A DNA stretch of 49,882 nt, from assembly GCF_024721115.1 (NCBI RefSeq), contig NZ_JAMDHK010000008.1, positions 137,766 through 187,647 on the forward strand, given 5' to 3'. The stretch is from Salipiger pentaromativorans. Its GTDB lineage: Bacteria > Pseudomonadota > Alphaproteobacteria > Rhodobacterales > Rhodobacteraceae. A program made the translations under genes and the position numbers. The notes under the pieces are model-generated. The model made no database searches. It worked only from the letters and a program-made list of their open reading frames with translations, and had not been told where the DNA came from. Of the stretch, positions 1 to 5,775 are shown piece after piece. Position 1 is the stretch's first letter. Every line of letters starts with the position of its first letter.

Positions 1-1036
1 GCCGGTGCCGGTCGATGCTCGAGAAATCGCGCTCCATCAGCAGCTCCACCTTCCCGTCGCGCGCGGCACAGCGCACTGTCCCCGCGGGGACAGTGCAGCG
101 CAGCACCGTCTTGGCGGCGCTGTCGGCGCTCTTGCCCGGGCTGCGTTCGGCCTTGCGCTCGGGCTTCGGCTCGGGCGTCAGCAGCGCCTGAAGCTGCGCC
201 AGCTCCCCCTCGGCATCCGTGGCCGGCGCCGCGACAAGCGCCGCCCGCAGCCGTTCGGCAAAGCCCCCGCCGGCGCCGATCTCGCGCACCAGATCGAGCC
301 CCAGCTTGCGCGGGATCGCCTCCGGGTGGCGCAGCAGATCGCCGACCGTATCCAGCAGCGTCGCGAAATGCCGGATGTAGCTGCGCTTCTGCCGCCCCGC
401 CGAGGCATAGAGCAGCGCCACCGCCCCCTCGACATCATCGACACCGGTCTGCGGATCGCGCGCAAAGTTCAGTGCAAGCTGCGCCATCTCGGCAAAGGAC
501 ACGCCGCGCCGCACGAGGTTCTCATCGACCATGCGCCGATACAGCCCCTCCAGCGCCTCGCCGCTGGCCACCAGACCGGCGGGGATCCGGGCAAAGGCCT
601 CGTCCCCGGTCTCGGCATAAAGCTCGCGAAACGCGGTCAGCCGGCGAAACCCCTGAACCAGCTCGAACCCGTCGCCCGCCGGCTCCACCCGGATCGGATT
701 CGACAGCCCGATCTCGCGGATCGACGCCTTGAGCTCGCCGATCTCCGGATCGGGCGCCTGGCTGCGGTCGCGCGTCAGCTTGTCGGTGCGGATCGCGTCG
801 AGCGGCACCAGATCGGTGATCAGCCCCGCCCGTTTCAGCCGCACATGCTCATGCGCCAGCCGGTCGTTCTCTTCCCGGATCGCCTGTTCCGCTGCGGCGC
901 GCTCGCGCAGCGCATCGGCATTCTCGCTGATGGCCGCCGCCATCGGCCCGCGCCGCGCCCCCGAGACCCGCCCGCCGGTATAGCTGCCATCCGCCGTGGC
1001 CGGAAAGTCGATGTCGAATCCGCGTTTCTTGCTCAT
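1..1036 (-). CDS. parB: ParB-family plasmid partition protein (C-terminal end outside window)
   Basis: Centromere-binding partner of the adjacent ParA. I translated the minus strand from the ATG at 1036 and found an open frame of 345 residues that runs off the left edge. The ParB/Srx-like core is visible at roughly residues 80-165: LVPLDAIRTDK, then SNPIRVEP, LVQGFRRLTAFREL and MVDENLVRRGVSFAEMA. A helical DNA-binding part follows, then a Pro/Lys-rich linker. The start codon overlaps the parA stop by 4 bp (ATGA), so the two are translationally coupled. A 24-bp perfect palindrome at 73-96 lies inside the coding sequence and is read through as VPAGT. Family assignment is firm. The last residues are missing only because the window ends. 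Confidence 0.9.
   Translation of the reverse strand, partial: MSKKRGFDIDFPATADGSYTGGRVSGARRGPMAAAISENADALRERAAAEQAIREENDRLAHEHVRLKRAGLITDLVPLDAIRTDKLTRDRSQAPDPEIGELKASIREIGLSNPIRVEPAGDGFELVQGFRRLTAFRELYAETGDEAFARIPAGLVASGEALEGLYRRMVDENLVRRGVSFAEMAQLALNFARDPQTGVDDVEGAVALLYASAGRQKRSYIRHFATLLDTVGDLLRHPEAIPRKLGLDLVREIGAGGGFAERLRAALVAAPATDAEGELAQLQALLTPEPKPERKAERSPGKSADSAAKTVLRCTVPAGTVRCAARDGKVELLMERDFSSIDRHR
73..96. promoter_or_regulatory. Candidate parS site 1 (inside parB)
   Basis: A 24-bp perfect palindrome whose 14-bp core, GTCCCCGCGGGGAC, is at 78-91. The same core recurs at 1343, 2348 and 2853. The arms extend by GCACT on the left and AGTGC on the right, which makes this the longest copy. 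Repeated palindromes around a parAB and replication module are expected of partition-protein binding sites. The identity as parS is inferred. Confidence 0.65.
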
Positions 1037-2337
1037 GCCTCATCCTCCAGCGCGCTCCAGGCCTCCAGCGCGTGGCCCCGGAACTCCTCATACGCCCGGT
1101 CGAACGACGCCCTTGCCCGGCGCCATGTCTCGCGGGTCATCTCGCGATAGTCGATCTCGTAGATCGAGCTGAGGAACCGGCCCGATTGCTCGACGGCGCG
1201 GGTCATCTCGATCGGGTGCTCCGTCACCCTGTCCCCCCAAACCTTTTCAAACGCCGAACGCATCGCGCGGTGCAGATCGTTGCCCGGCTCATAACGGGTC
1301 AGCAGGAAGCGGATGTCGTGGAACACCTTCGGCAATTGCAGCGTCCCCGCGGGGACAACCCCCTCGAAGCCGCTGAGATCGGCGAGCGCCTCAGAGAGCT
1401 GACCGATGAAGGAGGTGGTGGAATCGTATTCCCAATAGCCCGGGCCAGAGGGGATATAGAGCATGTCGGCGGCGAAGACCGCATTCATGCTCTGATACCC
1501 GATGGCCGGCGGACAATCGAAGATCACCATGTCATAGGCATCGACCGGCAGCGCATCGAGATAGCGCGACACGGCGGCAAAGAACGACCATTCCGGATTC
1601 AGGTGCCGGTATTGCGCACTGGCGAATTCGACAAAGGCGGCGTTGGCGCAGGAGGGCACCACGTCGATCGTCGGCCAGCTTGTGGGCTTGATGAAATCGG
1701 CGACCCGCAGGTCGCGCAGCCCCATGCCGGTGATCGCCTCGGGCAGCCGCCGCTGGGGCAGGGCAGAGCCGCTTTCAGCCCCCTGCGCGGCGGCGTTCAT
1801 GCGCTCGGTCTCGCGGATGAGGTCGCGCGCCATGATCCCCCAAACGGTGTATTCCTCGGTTACGTCGCTGAGGCCCATGGAATGGCTCAGCGTCGCCTGC
1901 GGATCGAAATCGACGCAAAGCACCCGGTATCCGTCAAGCGCGGCGGCATGGGCGAAATGCAGCGCCACGGTGGATTTGCCGGCGCCGCCCTTGAAATTCG
2001 CGATGGCGGTGCGGAAGGCGCGTTTGCCGGCAGGGCGGGGCGGCATCAGGCTCTTGCGGTTGACCTTGAGCCGGCGGCGGATCTCGTTGATCTCTTCCAG
2101 CGCATACCAGCGCTGGCGGCCATCCTCTTCCACCAGCCCCTGAGGCAGCGTGGCATCCGCCGCCATCCGGCCGCGCAGCGTGGACTGGTTCACCTTCAGG
2201 ATCAGCTCGGCCACCTCCCAACTGGAAAAGCGGCGGAGGGTCTTGGTCATCTCCGGCGAAAAGGTCTGCTGCCGGATATAGCCCTGCATCTTGAGCGACT
2301 GCGCCTGCAGTCGCGACAGGTCTTCATGCGTGTACAT
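1033..2337 (-). CDS. parA: ParA-family partition ATPase
   Basis: ATPase that drives segregation of the replicon. 434 residues. It has an N-terminal MerR-like helix-turn-helix region (about residues 35-95, with FSSWEVAELILKV and RWYALEEINEIRRRL), then a deviant Walker A, NFKGGAGKSTVALHFA, near 115, VDFDPQATLS near 143 and VIFDCPPAIG near 270. This is the large ParA type found on plasmids, which can bind its own promoter. The start is supported by AGGAGG just upstream on the minus strand, and a candidate parS palindrome (2348-2361) overlaps the leader, so autoregulation is likely. A second copy of the palindrome (1343-1356) lies inside the gene and encodes VPAGT. Confidence 0.93.
   Translation of the reverse strand: MYTHEDLSRLQAQSLKMQGYIRQQTFSPEMTKTLRRFSSWEVAELILKVNQSTLRGRMAADATLPQGLVEEDGRQRWYALEEINEIRRRLKVNRKSLMPPRPAGKRAFRTAIANFKGGAGKSTVALHFAHAAALDGYRVLCVDFDPQATLSHSMGLSDVTEEYTVWGIMARDLIRETERMNAAAQGAESGSALPQRRLPEAITGMGLRDLRVADFIKPTSWPTIDVVPSCANAAFVEFASAQYRHLNPEWSFFAAVSRYLDALPVDAYDMVIFDCPPAIGYQSMNAVFAADMLYIPSGPGYWEYDSTTSFIGQLSEALADLSGFEGVVPAGTLQLPKVFHDIRFLLTRYEPGNDLHRAMRSAFEKVWGDRVTEHPIEMTRAVEQSGRFLSSIYEIDYREMTRETWRRARASFDRAYEEFRGHALEAWSALEDEA
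1343..1356. promoter_or_regulatory. Candidate parS site 2 (inside parA)
   Basis: Perfect 14-bp palindrome GTCCCCGCGGGGAC, identical to the cores at 78, 2348 and 2853. It is read in the parA frame as V-P-A-G-T. Confidence 0.6.
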
Positions 2338-2347
2338 CTTGCCTCCT

Positions 2348-2361
2348 GTCCCCGCGGGGAC
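2348..2361. promoter_or_regulatory. Candidate parS site 3 / parA operator
   Basis: Perfect palindrome GTCCCCGCGGGGAC beginning 10 bp upstream of the parA start and adjoining its ribosome binding site. Bound protein here would be expected to block parAB expression. Confidence 0.6.
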
Positions 2362-2373
2362 GCTCCGTTATAT

Positions 2374-2387
2374 GTCCCGACCGGGAC
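2374..2387. promoter_or_regulatory. Degenerate copy of the palindrome
   Basis: GTCCCG and CGGGAC arms separated by AC: the same 14-bp length and outer bases as the GTCCCCGCGGGGAC sites, with an altered centre. It lies 12 bp beyond site 3, so the two could be occupied together. Confidence 0.35.
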
Positions 2388-2631
2388 AGGGATCCGTCCT
2401 TCTCTTGCACCGAACGCCGGCGCTACGGGACGTAAATTTCTCACAGCTTCGTTTTTACGATGGATTTGCGTTCGCTGCAAAACGAATTATCCTCAAGAGA
2501 GGATTTTTACGTCCGCAGGAAAAACCCGCGCGCTCAAGGCGCTAAAGCGCCCTGACAAACGCCAGGCGATTCGCGGGGCCCCTGCGCAGAGCCCGAAAAT
2601 AATGCGGGACAGATCCGCCGCCGACCCCACA

Positions 2632-2683
2632 TATTGGGGGACATTTTTGACAGAATAGGGGACAGCTAATATGTCCCCCAATA
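2632..2683. repeat. 13-bp inverted repeat in the origin region
   Basis: Left arm TATTGGGGGACAT (2632-2644) and right arm ATGTCCCCCAATA (2671-2683) are exact reverse complements separated by 26 bp. The spacer contains a further AGGGGACAG half-site (2657-2665). The GGGGAC core is shared with the parS-like palindromes. It may be an operator or initiator-binding site for the replication gene, or a cruciform. Confidence 0.6.
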
Positions 2684-2852
2684 CCAGACTACCGATTTTT
2701 TCTTTCAGATTTTGGATCGGAACCGGACGCTTTTCCGGCAATGCTTGACAGAATCGTTTCTCCGGACGCTAATAGGCGAAGATCGGGAAAGAACGCTGAG
2801 AAACAGTGGCGCCGATTCACAGGGCCGCCAAAGAGCCCGTATATTCGAGGCA

Positions 2853-2866
2853 GTCCCCGCGGGGAC
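2853..2866. promoter_or_regulatory. Candidate parS site 4 / initiator-gene leader site
   Basis: Perfect palindrome GTCCCCGCGGGGAC ending 6 bp before the chosen ATG of the replication initiator gene, so it occupies the region where the ribosome or a regulator would bind. Confidence 0.6.
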
Positions 2867-2872
2867 GGACAG

Positions 2873-3577
2873 ATGCAAGGGGCAGCGGCAATGCTTGCCA
2901 TGAAACCGGTCGGGCGCAATGCCGCGGCCCTGAAATACGACCTGCTCACGGTGATGGGGGCATATGCGCTTGCGCAGGACAAGGGGCGGCAGCGTCTCGT
3001 CCTGCGGCTGATGACGCTGGTCACCGCCCGCTACAACTGGGCTCGCGACGAACTTGCGGTCGGCCAGCGCGAAATCGCGCGGCTCTGGCAGGTCGATGAA
3101 CGCACCGTGAAACGCGAGATGGCCAAGCTGCGGGCCATGGGCTGGCTGCGGGTCACGCGCCAGGGCGCGCGGGGGCGGGTCACCGAATACAGTCTCTGTA
3201 TCGCCCGGATTCTCGAAGACGGGCGCAACCGTTGGGCGGATGTCGGGCCCGATCTGGTGCAGCGGCTCGACGGCAGCGCCGCAGAGCCGGACCCCAAGGT
3301 CGTGCCGCTGCCGCTCAAGGGCAGGGCAGAGCCGCCGGATCTGTCGGAAGGGACGGAATGGGCGCTGGCCAAGGGGATGCTGCATGCCGAGGATCCGGCG
3401 CGCTACACGGCCTGGATCGCCGGGCTGGAGCGCCGCGGACGGGACGGGGGGCGGTTGTCGCTCATCGCGCCGTCGCGCTTCCATGCGACCTATGTGGCGA
3501 CCCACCTGACCGCCTGGGTGCTTGCCGCCGCGCAGGCGGTGGATGCCGGCGTGGCGGAGCTTGTGGTGGAATGGTGA
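2873..3577 (+). CDS. DnaA-like plasmid replication initiator
   Basis: Initiates replication of this replicon. 234 residues from the ATG at 2873. A later ATG at 2891, with AAGGGG upstream, is also possible. A winged-helix region covers about residues 15-110 (NAAALKYDLLTVMGAYAL, GQREIARLWQVDERTVKREMA). The C-terminal 80 residues resemble the DnaA N-terminal-like domain (ALAKGML, YTAWIAGLERRG, LSLIAPSRFHATYVATHL). This arrangement is that of the DnaA-like replicases described for Rhodobacterales plasmids. It is divergent from parA across the presumed origin and ends 4 bp from the convergent crp-like gene. An upstream ATG at 2741 is open, but using it would place the palindrome inside the gene. 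Confidence 0.85.
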   Translation: MQGAAAMLAMKPVGRNAAALKYDLLTVMGAYALAQDKGRQRLVLRLMTLVTARYNWARDELAVGQREIARLWQVDERTVKREMAKLRAMGWLRVTRQGARGRVTEYSLCIARILEDGRNRWADVGPDLVQRLDGSAAEPDPKVVPLPLKGRAEPPDLSEGTEWALAKGMLHAEDPARYTAWIAGLERRGRDGGRLSLIAPSRFHATYVATHLTAWVLAAAQAVDAGVAELVVEW

Positions 3578-3581
3578 CGTC

Positions 3582-4253
3582 TCAGCGGATCGGATGCCGC
3601 CGGTCGTCCGACAGCGCCTCGGGGCGCAGCACCCGGACCTCGCCCTTGCGGATGTCGATGATCCCCTCGTCGCGCAGACGGCCCAGCGACTTGTTCATGG
3701 TCTGACGCGAGCAGCCGACCATCTCTGCCAGATGCGCCTGGCTGGCCTTGATCCGGTCGCTGCCGTCGCAAAGCTGGCGCAGCCGCGAACAGATCTTCTG
3801 ATCGACCGACTGGTGCTGATCCATCGCCTTGAACTGGTTGTCCCGCGCCATGCGGATGGTGAAGACCGCCGCGAGGTTGCGGATGAACACCGGCTGGGTG
3901 AGGAACTCGTAAAGCAGAGGCGTCGGGCAGAACAGCAGCGTGGTGACGGGCAGCGCGGTGCAGGTGGCCACGCAGTCCATGCCCGAGGTCGCCTCGATCT
4001 CGCCGACCACATCGCCTGGGCCGACATGGCAGAGGATCGTATGTTCGCCGTTGCGGCCCCGATGCGAGACATCGACCCGGCCATGGGCGACCAGGAACAT
4101 GCCCGTGGGGCGCTTGCCCTGGGTCAGAATGTCTTCGGTGCGCTGGATCACCCGCACCGAACACTGGTTCAGAAAGGACATCTTCTTTTCGGTCGGCAGA
4201 TCCGCAAGGATCTTTGCCTTCATCAGATGTGGGTAGCTGACCGAATTTTTCAT
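3582..4253 (-). CDS. Crp/Fnr-family transcriptional regulator
   Basis: 223 residues. An N-terminal cyclic-nucleotide-binding-like beta roll (about 15-125, with GHGRVDVSHRG-like and GPGDVVGEIEA elements) is followed by a helical dimer region and a C-terminal winged helix (about 168-205, SQAHLAEMVGCSRQTMNKSLGR). There is no Fnr-type N-terminal cysteine cluster, so direct 4Fe-4S oxygen sensing is unlikely. The ATG at 4253 overlaps the stop of the cytochrome gene by 4 bp, so it is the last gene of the molybdoenzyme operon and probably regulates it. Target sites were not identified. Confidence 0.88.
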   Translation of the reverse strand: MKNSVSYPHLMKAKILADLPTEKKMSFLNQCSVRVIQRTEDILTQGKRPTGMFLVAHGRVDVSHRGRNGEHTILCHVGPGDVVGEIEATSGMDCVATCTALPVTTLLFCPTPLLYEFLTQPVFIRNLAAVFTIRMARDNQFKAMDQHQSVDQKICSRLRQLCDGSDRIKASQAHLAEMVGCSRQTMNKSLGRLRDEGIIDIRKGEVRVLRPEALSDDRRHPIR

Positions 4254-5263
4254 TTCTCGGAAAAACCGTCGAGATAGGATCGGATCGGTGTCAGCGCGCA
4301 GATCTCCTGCGTCGGGTCCGCGCAGCAGGATTGGACCATGGCCGAGGATTGCGCATAGATCACGTTCCAGGCGTCTTCTGTCTGGCCGAATTCCGGCGGC
4401 ATGGCGTGGCTGAGCGGATAGGCGGCGGCCTGGACATCGGCGCCGGCGGGGGTTGCGAGCCCGGTCATCCAGGCGGCGAGCTGGCCGCAGGAGCCGGGTT
4501 TTTCGGCGCTCGGGTCGGGCGGGTTCAGCAGGCCGGAGCCGATGCGGTGGCAGCCGGTGCAGGTGCTGTCGCGCATGTTCATTGCCTGCGTCGGCCAGGC
4601 GGCAAAGCCGAAGCCGGGATCGACATGGCCATAGGGGCCGAACGGATTCACCGGCACATGCGCCCAGACCTGCCCGACAAAGGGCGAATACATGAACGGG
4701 TCGTTATCGTGGCAATTGCCGCAGCCATCGGCGACGACGCTTTCGGGTGTCTCCCAGAAGCTGGCATCGACCGCGTCGGTGGGGGAGGGCACGGCGACGC
4801 CGCTCACCGTCTCGCCGGGCGCCGCCTTGGCCTGGAACCAGCAGGTGGCGCCGCTGGCGGGGTTGTGGGCGATGACGTCGATCTCGTCATAGTCGGTGCT
4901 GCCCTCGGCGCGGTATTTTTTCTGCCGGCACATGACCGAGATCTGTGCGGTCTCGGTGGACAGGTTCAGGATCCGCGAAAACGGCACGCATTGCCCGTCG
5001 GAGCCCGCGCCATTGTCGAGCAGGGCAGGGCGGTCGCAGGTGGCGGGGGCGCGATCGGTGACCGCCATGCCGTCGACGGTGACCGGCACGGTCACGCCCT
5101 CGGCGCAGTCGAAAGACGGGATCGCCGCAATGTCGGCCGTGCAGCTCTGGCCATAGATCTGCGAGGCGCTTTGCGCGGCGGCGGGATCCGGCGCGGTCAG
5201 AAAGGTGACGGCCAGCGGTGTGACGGCGGCGAGGGCAAGGGCGGCGACGGCGAAACGGTTCAC
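4250..5263 (-). CDS. Periplasmic c-type cytochrome subunit with two haem motifs
   Basis: 337 residues with an N-terminal signal peptide (about 1-30, AAVTPLAVTFL followed by AAAQS). Two CxxCH motifs are visible, CGNCH at 181-185 and CTGCH at 235-239, so two covalently bound haems are expected. The N-terminal half has several extra cysteines (about 41, 53, 76, 92, 112, 141) and matches no family I can name. It overlaps the iron-sulphur subunit upstream and the Crp-like gene downstream by 4 bp each. The context makes it the likely electron acceptor of the molybdenum hydroxylase, passing electrons to the respiratory chain. The haem assignment is direct. The partnership is inferred. Confidence 0.82.
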   Translation of the reverse strand: MNRFAVAALALAAVTPLAVTFLTAPDPAAAQSASQIYGQSCTADIAAIPSFDCAEGVTVPVTVDGMAVTDRAPATCDRPALLDNGAGSDGQCVPFSRILNLSTETAQISVMCRQKKYRAEGSTDYDEIDVIAHNPASGATCWFQAKAAPGETVSGVAVPSPTDAVDASFWETPESVVADGCGNCHDNDPFMYSPFVGQVWAHVPVNPFGPYGHVDPGFGFAAWPTQAMNMRDSTCTGCHRIGSGLLNPPDPSAEKPGSCGQLAAWMTGLATPAGADVQAAAYPLSHAMPPEFGQTEDAWNVIYAQSSAMVQSCCADPTQEICALTPIRSYLDGFSEK

Positions 5264-5775
5264 AGCTCGGCCCCTCCGGCATTGGCGGCGAGCGCCAGCG
5301 GTTTCAGCGCCTCGAAATAGCGGACATAGCCGGTGCAGCGGCAGATATGCGAACCGATCGCCTCCATCATGGCGCCGTCGATCTCATCCTCGGGGATCGG
5401 CTGGGCGCGCAGCCCGTCGAGAAAGATCCGCGCCGCCATCACGAAGCCGGGGGTGCAATAGCCGCATTGAAAGGCGAAATTGTCGAGGAACGCCTGTTGC
5501 ACCGGGTCCGGAACGCCCCCGTTCGCGACGGATTCGATGGTCGAGACCTCCGAGCCGTCGAGTGTGCCGAGCGCGGTGGAGCAGCTGATCACCGGCGAGG
5601 GGGCGGGGTTGGGCGGTTTGCTGACCTGCACGGTGCAGGCCCGGCAAACCCCTATGCCGCAACAGAATTTCGTGCCGGTAAGGTTCAGGTCGTCATGCAG
5701 GAAGTCGATGAGCCTATCGCCCGAACGGCTGTCGTCGAGCTGATAGGCGGTGCCGTTGACGGTGATGGCGATCAT
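5260..5775 (-). CDS. 2Fe-2S subunit of a molybdenum hydroxylase (IorA/CoxS type)
   Basis: 171 residues, the normal length for the small subunit. The plant-type ferredoxin motif C39-x4-C44-x2-C47 with C65 is followed by the helical 2Fe-2S domain with C104, C107, C145 and C147 (FQCGYCTPGF and ICRCTGY). These carry two clusters that move electrons from the molybdenum cofactor. The start at 5775 overlaps the stop of the large subunit as ATGA. The upstream open frame beyond 5775 lies inside the large-subunit gene and is not used. No signal peptide is visible, as expected if the subunit is exported folded together with its Tat-tagged partner. Confidence 0.93.
   Translation of the reverse strand: MIAITVNGTAYQLDDSRSGDRLIDFLHDDLNLTGTKFCCGIGVCRACTVQVSKPPNPAPSPVISCSTALGTLDGSEVSTIESVANGGVPDPVQQAFLDNFAFQCGYCTPGFVMAARIFLDGLRAQPIPEDEIDGAMMEAIGSHICRCTGYVRYFEALKPLALAANAGGAEL

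Larger units (their letters stand above)
2338..2872. other. Intergenic region between parA and the initiator, probable replication origin
   Basis: 535 bp between divergent parA and the initiator gene, clearly more AT-rich than its surroundings between about 2430 and 2520 and between 2630 and 2780. It contains two copies of the palindrome at its two ends, a degenerate third copy, a long inverted repeat (2632-2683), and short repeats of TTTTTACG (2452-2459 and 2505-2512) with an inverted CGTAAAT near 2431. No gene is convincing here. Location, AT-richness and repeats fit an origin. That role is inferred, because I see no perfect TTATCCACA DnaA box. Confidence 0.55.

Noticed and set aside
1072-2658. 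Plus-strand open frame opposite parA
   Set aside because: parA has its Walker motifs and ribosome site on the minus strand. The plus frame is a shadow that runs through the operator region.
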